Position numbers and translations under genes: made by a program. This document shows, piece by piece, positions 49,574-58,069 of a stretch of DNA of 64,000 nt (the first letter of the stretch is position 1; the number at the start of each line of letters is the position of its first letter). The notes under the pieces are model-generated. The model was not told where the DNA came from. It did not search any database and worked only from the letters and a program-made list of their open reading frames with translations. Source of the DNA: Candidatus Accumulibacter similis (GTDB lineage: Bacteria; Pseudomonadota; Gammaproteobacteria; Burkholderiales; Rhodocyclaceae); NCBI GenBank assembly GCA_013347225.1, contig CP054595.1, forward strand, positions 2,910,415-2,974,414. Direction: 5' to 3'.

Positions 49574-51127
49574 ATGCTGAACTTCGACAACCGCTACCTC
49601 CGCGAACTGCCCGGCGAGCCGCTGCGCAGCCCGCTGCCGCGGCAGGTCTTCGGTGCCCTCTGGTCGCCGGTCGACCCGACGCCGGTGGCGGCACCGCGCC
49701 TGCTCGCCCATTCGCGCGAGGTGGCGGCGGCGCTCGACCTCGACGACGAGGCGATGGCATCGCCGGCGCTGCTCGCAGCCCTCGCCGGCAACCGCCTTCT
49801 GCCGGGGATGGCCGGCTACGCCAGTTGCTATGGCGGGCATCAGTTCGGCCAGTGGGCCGGGCAGCTCGGCGATGGTCGGGCGATCCTGCTTGGCGAGGCG
49901 ATCAACCACCGCGGCGAGCGTTACGAGCTGCAGCTCAAGGGCGCCGGGCCGACGCCGTATGCGCGCCGCGCCGACGGCCGCGCCGTCCTGCGCTCGTCGA
50001 TCCGCGAGTTCCTCTGCAGCGAGGCGATGCACCACCTCGGCGTACCGACGACGCGCGCGCTCAGCCTCGTCGGCACCGGCGAGACCGTCGTCCGCGACAT
50101 GTTCTACGACGGCCATCCGGTCGCCGAGCCGGGCGCCGTCGTCTGCCGCGTCGCCCCCTCGTTCATCCGCTTCGGCCACTTCGAGCTGCCGGCCGCGCGC
50201 AACGATCTCGGACTGCTGCGGCAACTCGTCGCCTTCACCATCGACCGCGACTTCCCCGGCTTCGCCGGCGACCTGGCCGCGACGCTCGTCCCCTGGTTCA
50301 CCGAGGTCTGCGAGCGGACCGGGCGGCTGATCGCCCACTGGATGCGCGTCGGCTTCGTGCACGGCGTGATGAACACCGACAACATGTCGATCCTCGGCCT
50401 GACGATCGACTACGGCCCCTACGGTTGGGTGGACAACTTCGACCCCGGCTGGACGCCGAACACCACCGACGCTTCCAGCCGCCGCTACTGCTTTGCCCGC
50501 CAGCCCGCCATCGCGCGCTGGAACCTCGAACGGCTCGCCGATGCCCTGGCGCCGCTGCTGCCGCGACCCGCCGAGCTGGCCGACGGCCTCGAACGCTACG
50601 ACGAGACCTATGCCGCCGACTTCTGTACCGCCTACGCCGCCAAGCTCGGCCTGCGCGAGTGGCGGCACGACGATGCCGAACTGCTCGAGGACCTCTTCGC
50701 ACTGATGCACGCGGCCGAGATCGACATGACCGGGTTCTTCCGCGCCCTCGCGCTGCTCGACAGCGAGCGCCCGCAGCCGCAAGCGCTCGACGACGCCTTC
50801 TACCGCGCCGACCTGCGGCAGCGGCACGCCGCCCGGCTCGAACGCTGGCTGCAGCGCTATGCCGCCCGCCTGCGACTCGACGGCCAGCCGCCCGAACGGC
50901 GCCTCGCCGCCATGAACGCCGCCAACCCGCGCTTCGTCCTGCGCAACTACCTCGCGCAGCAGGCGATCGACCGCGCCGAGCAGGGCGACATGCAGATGAT
51001 CCATCAACTGCTCGAGGTCCTGCGCCGGCCGTACGACGAGCAACCCGGGTGCGCAGCCTTCAGCGCCAGACGACCGGACTGGGCGCGCCACCGTGCCGGC
51101 TGTTCGATGCTGTCGTGCAGCTCCTGA
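49574..51127 (+). CDS. selO: Protein adenylyltransferase SelO
   Basis: A 517-residue pseudokinase-fold enzyme that transfers AMP to Ser, Thr or Tyr side chains. Family segments are [20 protein letters not shown] (near residue 90), [20 protein letters not shown] (near 117), [20 protein letters not shown] and [20 protein letters not shown] (near 255-275), the last holding metal-binding Asn and Asp. The C-terminus ends SCSS: the Cys occupies the place of selenocysteine in vertebrate SelO, as usual in bacteria, and pairs with a nearby upstream Cys. ATG at 49574 is the best start; the frame is open to 49313. Confidence 0.92.
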   Translation: MLNFDNRYLRELPGEPLRSPLPRQVFGALWSPVDPTPVAAPRLLAHSREVAAALDLDDEAMASPALLAALAGNRLLPGMAGYASCYGGHQFGQWAGQLGDGRAILLGEAINHRGERYELQLKGAGPTPYARRADGRAVLRSSIREFLCSEAMHHLGVPTTRALSLVGTGETVVRDMFYDGHPVAEPGAVVCRVAPSFIRFGHFELPAARNDLGLLRQLVAFTIDRDFPGFAGDLAATLVPWFTEVCERTGRLIAHWMRVGFVHGVMNTDNMSILGLTIDYGPYGWVDNFDPGWTPNTTDASSRRYCFARQPAIARWNLERLADALAPLLPRPAELADGLERYDETYAADFCTAYAAKLGLREWRHDDAELLEDLFALMHAAEIDMTGFFRALALLDSERPQPQALDDAFYRADLRQRHAARLERWLQRYAARLRLDGQPPERRLAAMNAANPRFVLRNYLAQQAIDRAEQGDMQMIHQLLEVLRRPYDEQPGCAAFSARRPDWARHRAGCSMLSCSS

Positions 51128-51201
51128 AGGTGACGGCAGCGCCAGGCGCGCTAGAATGGCGGCCGTCGCCCACCACGGTTGCCTGCCGCCAAGGACCCGC
51201 C

Positions 51202-51456
51202 ATGCCCTTCACCGCCGACCTCGTCGCCGAACTCAACACGCTGATCCATTTCGACCTCGACAGCACCCAGCAGGGAATCAAGATCCACAGCACGGCCGAT
51301 CCGGCGATCATCGCCGCCACCAGGCGGCTGCATGCCAAGGGCCTGGTGACGCAGGTCGATGGTGGCTATCTGACCAGCCTCGGCCGCGACGCCGTCGAGC
51401 ATGTGCAGGCCGCACTGACCATCCTCACCTCGCTGCCCTCACCGACCACCGGTTGA
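51202..51456 (+). CDS. TIGR02647 family small protein
   Basis: An 84-residue protein matching the TIGR02647 family over its whole length: LVAELNTLIHFDLDSTQQGI, KIHSTADPAIIAATRRLHAK and GLVTQVDGGYLTSLGRDAVE. The layout is a winged-helix-like small domain, and the family is often annotated as DNA-binding, without known function. ATG 51202 follows AAGGA. It lies 75 bases after selO on the same strand. Confidence 0.82.
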   Translation: MPFTADLVAELNTLIHFDLDSTQQGIKIHSTADPAIIAATRRLHAKGLVTQVDGGYLTSLGRDAVEHVQAALTILTSLPSPTTG

Positions 51457-51482
51457 GGGGAAGACCGCGCGCGTAGCGGCGT

Positions 51483-51518
51483 GGCCGCGCGCGCCGCGAG
51501 GGGCGGCCGCGCGCGCCG
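51483..51518. repeat. 14-base direct repeat upstream of the patatin gene
   Basis: GGCCGCGCGCGCCG occurs at 51483-51496 and again at 51505-51518, in the short spacer between TIGR02647 and the patatin-like gene. The high GC content makes chance similarity possible; role unknown. Confidence 0.5.
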
Positions 51519-51568
51519 GTGACCAGCGGCGGTGCGCCCACCCTCTTGCTGACAGAAAGACCCAGACC

Positions 51569-53773
51569 ATGAAACGATCGCTCGGGCAACGACTGTTCCT
51601 GCTCGTGCTGCTCGCCGTCAGCGGCGCCACCCTCGCCGGCGAGCCGCCGACGCGGCCGCGCGTCGGCCTCGTCCTCGGCGGCGGCGGCGCGCGCGGCGCA
51701 GCGCACATCGGCGTCCTCGAGGTGCTCGACAGACTGCGCGTGCCCGTCGACTGCGTCGCCGGCACCAGCATGGGCGCACTCGTCGCCGGCGTCTACGCCA
51801 GCGGCATGGCGCCGGCAGAGATGCGCGCCGAGCTGGCGCGCGCCGACTGGGACGACCTCTTCCAGGACGACCCACCGTTCGCCGACCGCAACTTCCGCAA
51901 CAAGGTGCAGGACAAACGCTTCCTGCCGGCATCCGAGACCGGCGTCGGCGCCGGCGGCCTGCGCTACCAGACCGGAATCGTCACCGGCCAGAAGATCAAG
52001 CTCTTCTTCAATCAGCTCGTCGGCGACGATCGTGGCCTGCGACGCATCGAGCACCTCTCGCTGCCGCTGTCGATCATCGCCACCGACATCGTGCATGGCA
52101 AGCGGGTGGTCTTCCGCAGCGGCTCGCTGTCATCGGCGATGCGCGCCAGCATGTCGGTCCCCGGGCTGATGTCGCCGGTCGACATCGACGGCCAGAAGCT
52201 GGTCGATGGCGGCCTCGTCGACAACGTGCCGATCGACGAAGTGCGCGATCGCTGCCAGGCCGATGTCGTCATCGCCGTCAACGTCGGCTCGCCGCTGCTC
52301 AAGGCGGAAGAGATCGGCAGCCTGCTCAGCGTCGCGGCGCAGATGGTCAACATCCTCACCGAGCAGAACGTCGTCCGCTCGCTGGCGACACTGAAGCCCA
52401 CCGACGTCTACATCAAGCCCGACCTCGAAGGCATCAGCGCCGGCGATTTCAAGCGCACATCCGAGACCGCCGATCGCGGCGTTGCCGCCGGCGAAGCCGT
52501 CGCCGCACAGCTCCGCCGGCTGTCGGTCAGCGAAGCCGATTACGCCGCCTGGGTGGCGCAGAAGCGGGTCGCGCCCGGCCCGCTGCCGCGCGTCGACGAA
52601 ATCGAGATCGTCGGCCTGCAGCGCGTCAACCCGGTGATGCTCGAGAAGCACATGCGCCTCGGGCCAGGCGAGGTCCTCGACACGGCCAGGCTCAACGACT
52701 CGCTGAACAAGGCCTACGGCGACGGCTACTACGAGAACGTCGATTACTCGCTGATCACCACGCTGCGCGAGCGCAACATCCTGCGCCTGACGCCGCAAGA
52801 GAAGAGCTGGGGGCCCGACTACCTGCGCTACGGCATCAACCTCGACACCAACTTCAGGAGCGATTCGACATACACGCTGCGCGCCGCCTACCAGAAGACG
52901 CTGATCAACAAGCTTGGCGGCGAACTCGTGTTCGGCGCGGAAATCGGTTCGGCGAACTACCTCGACTTCGACTACTACCAGCCGCTCGACCCCGCGCAGC
53001 GCTATTTCGTCGAGACCAACCTGCGCTACGGCAGCCAGTTGACCACGCTCTACCAGGACAACAACCAGATCGCCCAGTACCGCGTCATGCGCGGCAACGC
53101 GAAGCTCGTCGGCGGCATCAATCTCGGTACCGTCGGGCAGATGCGCGCGGGTTGGGAACACAACCTCTGGGATCCGAAGCTCAGCATCGGCTCGCCGTTC
53201 CTGCCGCAGGAATCCAAGATCTACGGCGGCTGGTTCGGCCAGATCGACCTCGACCAGACCGACCGCCTCTACTTCCCGACGAGCGGCTGGTATTCCGGCG
53301 CGCGCTACTTCGACTCGCCGGCCGAGAACTACAGCCGCCTCGACGCCCGTGCCGGCATCTATCACAGCATCGGCGACTGGGTCCTCGGCGGCCGCGCGAC
53401 CTACCAGGGATCGCCCGTCGGCCAACTGCCGATCTACGACGCCGGCTCGCTCGGCGGCATGTTCAACATGACCGCTTTCGGCATCGGTCAGCTCAGGGGC
53501 GACGACATCACCTACGGCAACCTGCGCGCCGAACGCATCGTCGGGCGCCTGCCGCTCGGCCTGCGCGGCGACCTGCGCATGGGCCTGCTGCTCGAGACCG
53601 CGCGCATCGGCACGCCGTACACCGAAACGCGGCTCAACGGCTGGCTCAACTCGACGGCGATCTACTTCGGCGGCGAGACGCCGCTCGGACCGGTCTTCCT
53701 CGGCTATGGCTATTCCAGTTCCGGCGATGTCGGCGGCTACCAGAACCTCTACCTGTTCCTGGGGACGCCTTGA
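51569..53773 (+). CDS. PlpD-type patatin phospholipase with beta-barrel (type Vd)
   Basis: A 734-residue protein with signal peptide (about residues 1-23). The patatin domain (about 30-300) shows the oxyanion motif GGGGARGAAHIG, the nucleophile AGTSMGAL (Ser-67) and the dyad Asp in LVDGGLVDNVPID (near 213). A POTRA-like segment (about 340-415: IVGLQRVNPVMLEKHMRLGP) and a C-terminal bacterial surface antigen barrel (about 430-734) follow. This is the layout of type Vd autotransporters such as PlpD, which display or release a lipase outside the outer membrane. The stop precedes a convergent regulator gene. Confidence 0.88.
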   Translation: MKRSLGQRLFLLVLLAVSGATLAGEPPTRPRVGLVLGGGGARGAAHIGVLEVLDRLRVPVDCVAGTSMGALVAGVYASGMAPAEMRAELARADWDDLFQDDPPFADRNFRNKVQDKRFLPASETGVGAGGLRYQTGIVTGQKIKLFFNQLVGDDRGLRRIEHLSLPLSIIATDIVHGKRVVFRSGSLSSAMRASMSVPGLMSPVDIDGQKLVDGGLVDNVPIDEVRDRCQADVVIAVNVGSPLLKAEEIGSLLSVAAQMVNILTEQNVVRSLATLKPTDVYIKPDLEGISAGDFKRTSETADRGVAAGEAVAAQLRRLSVSEADYAAWVAQKRVAPGPLPRVDEIEIVGLQRVNPVMLEKHMRLGPGEVLDTARLNDSLNKAYGDGYYENVDYSLITTLRERNILRLTPQEKSWGPDYLRYGINLDTNFRSDSTYTLRAAYQKTLINKLGGELVFGAEIGSANYLDFDYYQPLDPAQRYFVETNLRYGSQLTTLYQDNNQIAQYRVMRGNAKLVGGINLGTVGQMRAGWEHNLWDPKLSIGSPFLPQESKIYGGWFGQIDLDQTDRLYFPTSGWYSGARYFDSPAENYSRLDARAGIYHSIGDWVLGGRATYQGSPVGQLPIYDAGSLGGMFNMTAFGIGQLRGDDITYGNLRAERIVGRLPLGLRGDLRMGLLLETARIGTPYTETRLNGWLNSTAIYFGGETPLGPVFLGYGYSSSGDVGGYQNLYLFLGTP

Positions 53774-53972
53774 CTCGCTGGCGCTGGAATCAACGCACCG
53801 GTCCCGAATGGGGCCCGGATCATGAAGACACAAGTCTTGCAGCAGCCGCGCGCGCTCGACATCGATGAGCAGATCGGACTTGTCGAGGCCATCCGCGACG
53901 GCATGGTGAGCCGTGGTGCCGTGCCGACGCGTCGGCTTCGCACGATCCATCCTTGTACATTGGACCTCGTCG

Positions 53973-55007
53973 CTAGCTGCTCCGCGGTGCAACAGCACGA
54001 AGCCACATCTTCTCGACTTGTTCCGTCATGTTCCGTGGCAGCAACTCAACTTCTCGATGGCTGTCCCCATAGACTCTGAACAGTTCGTCGGCGAAAGCCT
54101 GGCCAATCTCCTGGACATCCGCGAAGTCAAGAATCACCGTCCGGAAGCGATCAAATCTGGCGATCAGTCGCTTCGCTTGAGAACGTGACACCAGTTGTTC
54201 GTCACCGAATCTTGCAAGCCTCATTGGAACGATGGTCTTCGAGAAGTCGTAGTCTTCAGGAGCAGCGGTGAACTGGGAATAGACTTCCGCGGTGGTTCGA
54301 CTGGAGTCGAGTGCAATCCGCATGAAAACCGCCGTCCCATTCGCGAAGACGCCCGGCGCTTCCTGCAGCCAATCGTGACGCGAGCTTGCGTCGTGATTGA
54401 ACTGCAGACCGTTCGCACTGATCTCGAACGAGTCAAACATGCGCGAGGTGAAGAAGACCCCTTCGCCGGTGTGTTTGCCTGGATCCGTCGTCAGCTTCCC
54501 CTTCGCCAGCTCGAAGAGCGCCTGTCTCATGTCAGGCAGACCCAGTGCCGCGGCAATCTTCGCGAAGATTCCGACGCCATCGTCAGAAATGATCACGCGA
54601 AGCGTGCTTTCATCCTGGCTGGTCCCGATGAAGACCGACTTCCCGGCCGAGTGATCAATGGCGTTGTTGACCATTTCAGTGAACCCGTGGCTCGCGATGC
54701 TCTGGATGTTTCGGGCCAGGCTGAAGTGGGGTCTGAAATCCTTCTCCCAGACGACATGTTCCTCGAGACCCGAGAGCAGGTATCTACGCGCGACTTTTCG
54801 CTTGTATCCGGGGCTGAAGACAGGATGAGTCGACGGCCCGCTGCGAGCGATCCACCCCTCGCGCTCGAGACGCTGGATGTACTTGTTTGCGGCGACTCGC
54901 GATACGCCCAGGCGATCGGCGTAGTGCCGGGTGAGGTCGCGCGGGTGCTCGGCAACGTCCGTGGTGACGGTCCAGAGCAGATCTGCGAATCTTGAGGGCT
55001 TTGCCAT
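53973..55007 (-). CDS. Winged-helix/GHKL ATPase/DUF4325 regulator
   Basis: A 344-residue protein with three parts. Residues 1-75 are a winged helix (RFADLLWTVTTDVAEHPRDL, then ADRLGVSRVAANKYIQRLER). Residues about 95-230 are a GHKL-type ATPase, with an N-box (GFTEMVNNAIDHSAGKSVFI), a G1 box (IISDDGVGIFAK) and a late glycine loop (KHTGEGVFFTSRMFD). Residues about 255-340 are a DUF4325/STAS-like module (TVILDFADVQEIGQAFADEL). It joins a DNA-binding, anti-sigma-kinase-like and STAS-like module in one chain, so it may work like a self-contained partner-switching regulator (inference). An AT-rich repeat region lies upstream. Confidence 0.75.
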   Translation of the reverse strand: MAKPSRFADLLWTVTTDVAEHPRDLTRHYADRLGVSRVAANKYIQRLEREGWIARSGPSTHPVFSPGYKRKVARRYLLSGLEEHVVWEKDFRPHFSLARNIQSIASHGFTEMVNNAIDHSAGKSVFIGTSQDESTLRVIISDDGVGIFAKIAAALGLPDMRQALFELAKGKLTTDPGKHTGEGVFFTSRMFDSFEISANGLQFNHDASSRHDWLQEAPGVFANGTAVFMRIALDSSRTTAEVYSQFTAAPEDYDFSKTIVPMRLARFGDEQLVSRSQAKRLIARFDRFRTVILDFADVQEIGQAFADELFRVYGDSHREVELLPRNMTEQVEKMWLRAVAPRSS

Positions 55008-55035
55008 TGCCTCGGTCGTAAACCCAAGAGAGTTT

Positions 55036-55071
55036 CATTGTAAATTTAAGATACTTATGTTGTAAACAATG
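55036..55071. promoter_or_regulatory. AT-rich inverted and direct repeats upstream of the DUF4325 gene
   Basis: An AT-rich block contains the direct repeat TTGTAAA (55038-55044 and 55060-55066) and the flanking inverted pair CATTGT (55036-55041) and ACAATG (55066-55071). It starts 28 bases upstream of the regulator's ATG on the minus strand, so autoregulation is a natural reading. The rest of the spacer to 55252 shows no gene I can support. Confidence 0.45.
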
Positions 55072-55252
55072 AGCGCCTCGGAGAAGGGGCGCGAGAGCTG
55101 CAACCCGACCGGCATGGATTTGCCGCAGTTCCTCTTGCCGCTCGAGGGTGAGCCTCCTCCGGTCGCGCCGAAACGCAGCATTCATGCGCGCCTGCTGAAC
55201 CTGCCGTGTCGGGTCGCTGTTTGTCGGGGCGGGCAGAGAATGGATGATGTAG

Positions 55253-55471
55253 CGGCGGCTGCAGTCGCTGCTTGCCGAGCTGGCGGCGCTCGGCAAGCAG
55301 CGCGACGCGGAGCGGGCGCGCGGGTTGCTGGCCGGGGGGGAGCAGCTGCTCGACCGGGCGGCGGAGCCGCGCCGCTGGGCGGCGTTTCGCAGCCGCTACG
55401 CTTCGCTGTCGGAAGAGGTCGACCCGCCGGCTGCTGCCGCGGCGTACCGCGCGCTCAACGGAAGGGAATGA
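55253..55471 (+). pseudogene. C-terminal remnant of a TPR-like gene
   Basis: The frame opens directly after a TAG stop, without a start codon, and reads RRLQSLLAELAALGKQRDAE, then RWAAFRSRYASLSEEVDPPA and a TGA four bases before the hydrolase ATG. Helical, Ala/Leu-rich, and similar in flavour to the last repeats of tetratricopeptide proteins. Probably the 3' end of a gene truncated upstream; the source family is not identified. Confidence 0.4.
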
Positions 55472-55474
55472 GAA

Positions 55475-56010
55475 ATGGCTGACGACCTGCAGCAACTGGC
55501 GTTGCGCGACGCACTGATCGGCAACTGGGACAGCGTGCACATGCCGGTGTTCACGCACGGCTACAACGTCAGCTTCGAGGAAGCCGCGCGGCGGGCCGCG
55601 CAACTGGCTTTCGATCTCAACTTTCGCGGCCGCGTGGTGCTCTTCAGTTGGCCATCGTGCGGCTCGCTGCTCGGCTACGGCGCCGACGAGGAGCGCGCGC
55701 TGCTCTCGGCGCACACCTTCCGCGGCTTCCTCGAGTCGCTCGCCGGCGGCCCCTGGAGCCAGGTGCACCTGCTGGCGCACAGCATGGGCAACCGCGTCCT
55801 GCTGCACGGGCTGGCCGGCGGCGCCTGGCCGAACCGCAAGCTGGCACAGGTCCTCTTCGTCGCCGCCGACGTCCAGGTCGATCTCTTCCGGCAGCAGTCT
55901 CCGCGCATCCGCGACGCCGGCGCGAACTACACCTCCTACGCTTCGCAACGCGACCGGGCGCTGTTCTTCTCCGCGCTGACGGCTGCGCCGGCCGGGCGTC
56001 CGGCGCAGCC
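55475..56010 (+). pseudogene. DUF900-type alpha/beta hydrolase, copy 1 (3' deleted)
   Basis: The N-terminus is intact (MADDLQQLALRDALIGNWDS, then VFTHGYNVSFEEAARRAAQL) and the nucleophile elbow LLAHSMGNRVLLHGL is present with the Asp-bearing FVAADVQVDLFRQ. Compared with the second copy at 61383, a 237-base segment is missing between two CCGCGCTG copies, an in-frame loss of 79 residues including the likely catalytic His (GHSHFAD in copy 2). After the junction the frame stays open to 56485 through the next gene, with no family similarity. A GAAGGGAATGAG site precedes the ATG. Almost certainly inactive. Confidence 0.72.
55716..55978 (+). repeat. 263-base direct repeat, partner at 61383-61645
   Basis: This block is present twice in the same orientation, offset by exactly 5667 bases with no indels and about ten or so substitutions by eye. 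Both belong to the DUF900 hydrolase copies. A further 38-base match follows (55971-56008 against 61875-61912) after the 237-base deletion. The repeats flank the CRISPR remnant and the IS element, so recombination between them would excise both. Confidence 0.85.
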
Positions 56011-56196
56011 GTCCGGAGGCGGCGCCGTCATCGCCACGGGGAGGAGAAGAATCGGGCCTATCGATCGCCGCGCGCAGCAGCACGCAGCGGCGCGTGCCGA
56101 TGGGCTGCAGGGCATGCATCGCAAGCTTGCCAAAGACCCTGCTGACGCCAGAAAACGGCGACAATGCGGCTCACCCCGTCACCGCACCGTCAAGAA

Positions 56197-57363
56197 ATGC
56201 CCTACGCCCGCGACAACCCCAACGCCTACCCGCGACGAATCCTCGTCGCCGTCACCGGCCTGTCGCCGCAGATCGTCACCGAGACCCTGTATGCGCTCGC
56301 CATCGCCCCCGCGCAGGGCGCCAGCGCCTTCGTCCCCAGCGAAATCCACCTCATCACCACCCGCAGCGGCGCCGAGAAGGCGCGCCTGGCGCTGCTCTCG
56401 GACGAGCCGGGCTGGTTCCACCGCCTCTGCCGCGACTACGCGCTGCCGCCGATCGACTTCGCGGCCGGGCACATCCACGTCCTGACGGACGCCGCCGGCG
56501 ATCCGCTCGAAGACATCCGCTCGCCCGACGACAACCGCTGCGCCGCCGACGGCATCACCGAACTCGTGCGCGACTTCACCGCCGATCCCGACTGCGCGCT
56601 GCACGTCTCGATAGCCGGTGGCCGCAAGACGATGGGCTTCTTCCTCGGCTACGCGCTGTCGCTCTACGGGCGGCCGCAGGACAGGCTGTCACACGTCCTC
56701 GTCGCCGAGCCATTCGAGTCGAGCAGCGCCTTCTACTACCCGACGCCGGCCAGCCAGGTCATCGAACTCGCCGGCGGCCGCCTCGCCGACGCCGCCAGCG
56801 CGCAGATCACCCTCGCCGACCTGCCGATCGTCAGCCTGCGCCACGGGCTGCCGGAAGCGCTGCTGACCGGCCGCGCCAGCTACAGCGAGGCGGTTGCCGC
56901 CGCGCGCCTGGCGCTGGCACCGCCACAACTGACGATCGACCTCGCCGGGCGCCGCATCCGCGCCGCCGGCAAGGTCTTCGCGCTGCCGCCGGCAGAACTC
57001 GCGCTGCTCAGCGTCTTCGCCCGGCGGGCGCTGCGCGGCGAGCCGCCGCTGCCGGCGCCGCCGAAGGAAGTTCCCGACGCCGAATGGCGCAAGCGCTATC
57101 GCGTCGAGCTGCACTGGATCAACGGCCTCCTCGGCGAAAGCGAGCGCACCGAAAAAGCCCTGCGCGACGGCATGGACGGCCGCTATTTCTCGAGCCGGCT
57201 CTCGAAGTTGAACGAGACTCTCAACCGCCAGCTTGGCCCCGCCGCAGCACCTTACCGGATCAGCAACGGCAGCAAGCGGCCGCCCCGCTACTGCCTCACC
57301 CTACCACCGTCGGCGGTGGGCTACGGCGAGATCGACGCCGCCGGCGCCCACGCCGAAGACTGA
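56197..57363 (+). CDS. CRISPR-associated CARF protein, NE0113/TIGR02584 family
   Basis: A 388-residue protein recognised from two family segments: the N-terminal RRILVAVTGLSPQIVTETLY (residues 13-32) and ALHVSIAGGRKTMGFFLGYA (near 135), both characteristic of Cas_NE0113 CARF domains that bind cyclic oligoadenylate. Relatives are annotated as Csm6-type ring nucleases in type III systems. The C-terminal half is helical (PPAELALLSVFARRALRGE); one R-x5-H string (RYRVELH, near residue 300) might be a HEPN-type site or chance. No type III effector genes are in the window, so it lacks a known activator. ATG 56197 is chosen; 56164 is possible. Confidence 0.8.
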   Translation: MPYARDNPNAYPRRILVAVTGLSPQIVTETLYALAIAPAQGASAFVPSEIHLITTRSGAEKARLALLSDEPGWFHRLCRDYALPPIDFAAGHIHVLTDAAGDPLEDIRSPDDNRCAADGITELVRDFTADPDCALHVSIAGGRKTMGFFLGYALSLYGRPQDRLSHVLVAEPFESSSAFYYPTPASQVIELAGGRLADAASAQITLADLPIVSLRHGLPEALLTGRASYSEAVAAARLALAPPQLTIDLAGRRIRAAGKVFALPPAELALLSVFARRALRGEPPLPAPPKEVPDAEWRKRYRVELHWINGLLGESERTEKALRDGMDGRYFSSRLSKLNETLNRQLGPAAAPYRISNGSKRPPRYCLTLPPSAVGYGEIDAAGAHAED

Positions 57364-57384
57364 GGCAACCACCGGAGAATCCCC

Positions 57385-57582
57385 ATGACCACCCTCATAA
57401 GCTTCCTCGGCAAAGGCCGACTCGACGCCCAGCGGACCGGCTACCAGGAGACCACCTACCGCTTCAGCGCCGACTTCGCGCGCAGCGTCGCCTGGTTCGG
57501 TCTCGCCCTCGCCGAACACCTCAATCCGCAGCGGCTGATCCTCGTCGGCACCTCCGGCAGCATGTGGGACGTCTTCTCATCG
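57385..57582 (+). pseudogene. csx2/TM1812-family N-terminal fragment
   Basis: The first 66 codons read MTTLISFLGKGRLDAQRTGY, then QETTYRFSADFARSVAWFGL and ALAEHLNPQRLILVGTSGSM. The pattern LISFLG...YxxxxYRF...FGLALAE...P..LxLxGTSGSMWD is that of the TM1812/TIGR02221 CARF family (Csx2-like). A ribosome binding site (CCGGAGAA) precedes the ATG. After WDVFSS the frame continues without family similarity, while a Cas1-like C-terminus begins in another frame. The rest of this gene, normally 350-450 residues, is lost. Confidence 0.7.
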
Positions 57583-57785
57583 GCGTGGACGCCGGTTGCC
57601 GCATCGGGCTGCCGCTGCGCAAGGCCTTCATCGCTGCGCTGGAAGCCAAGCTGCAGAGCGCCGTCGGGCATCCCCTCGGCGGCCCCGACGGCGACTACCG
57701 GCGGGCGATGCGGGCGCAGGTGGCGCACTGGATCGAGGTGCTGCGCGGCGAGGCGCCGGCCTATCGCCCGTTCATGGCGCGCTGA
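57571..57785 (+). pseudogene. cas1 C-terminal fragment fused behind csx2
   Basis: In the frame following the csx2 piece the sequence reads LLIGVDAGCRIGLPLRKAFI, then AALEAKLQSAVGHPLGGPDG and DYRRAMRAQVAHWIEVLRGE with APAYRPFMAR and a stop. The end, with a YRRAM...QV...LRGE..YRPF..R pattern directly before cas2, matches the C-termini of Cas1 integrases. About 65-70 of the usual 320 or more residues remain. The metal-binding Glu, His and Asp would lie upstream, so no integrase activity is possible. The junction at 57571-57585 marks a large deletion that removed most of csx2, anything between, and most of cas1. Confidence 0.62.
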
Positions 57786-57787
57786 CG

Positions 57788-58069
57788 ATGCGCCTCTGGG
57801 TGCTCGTCTACGACGTCGCCGACGACCGCCGCCGGCGGCGGCTGGCGGGGGTTCTCGGACGGCGCGCCGAGCGCGTGCAGGAGAGCGTCTTCGAGGCCTG
57901 GCTGAGCGGCGCCGAGCTGCACGCGCTGCTCGCCGAGGTGGCGGCGGTCATCGAGCCGGCGGCCGACGCCGTACGCGCGTATCCGCTGGCGCTGCGCGAT
58001 CGTTCGCGGCGCGAGACGCTCGGCGATCAGCCGCCTGCGCCGCGGCCGGCGGCGTACTGGATCGGCTGA
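57788..58069 (+). CDS. cas2: CRISPR-associated Cas2, first copy
   Basis: A 93-residue Cas2-family protein. It shows the LWVLVYDVADDRRRRRLAGV start with the conserved Asp (YDVADD) and the ferredoxin-fold signature RAERVQESVFEAWLSGAEL (residues 29-47), followed by AVRAYPLALR. Cas2 forms the central dimer of the Cas1-Cas2 integration complex. It starts two bases after the cas1 remnant's stop. With Cas1 reduced to a tail, spacer acquisition from this locus cannot work alone. Its TGA overlaps the ATG of a second Cas2. Confidence 0.82.
   Translation: MRLWVLVYDVADDRRRRRLAGVLGRRAERVQESVFEAWLSGAELHALLAEVAAVIEPAADAVRAYPLALRDRSRRETLGDQPPAPRPAAYWIG

Noticed and set aside
53822..54079. Short ORF starting MKTQVLQQPRALDIDEQIGL, slightly like an addiction-module antitoxin N-terminus
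   Set aside because: The similarity stops after about 30 residues, the rest runs antisense through the DUF4325 gene, and no toxin is adjacent.
55072..55250. Minus-strand peptide MNAAFRRDRRRLTLERQEEL running toward the DUF4325 promoter
   Set aside because: Reads like coding sequence for about 50 residues but has no ribosome binding site, no family match and runs into the regulator's promoter; possibly a relic, not supportable.
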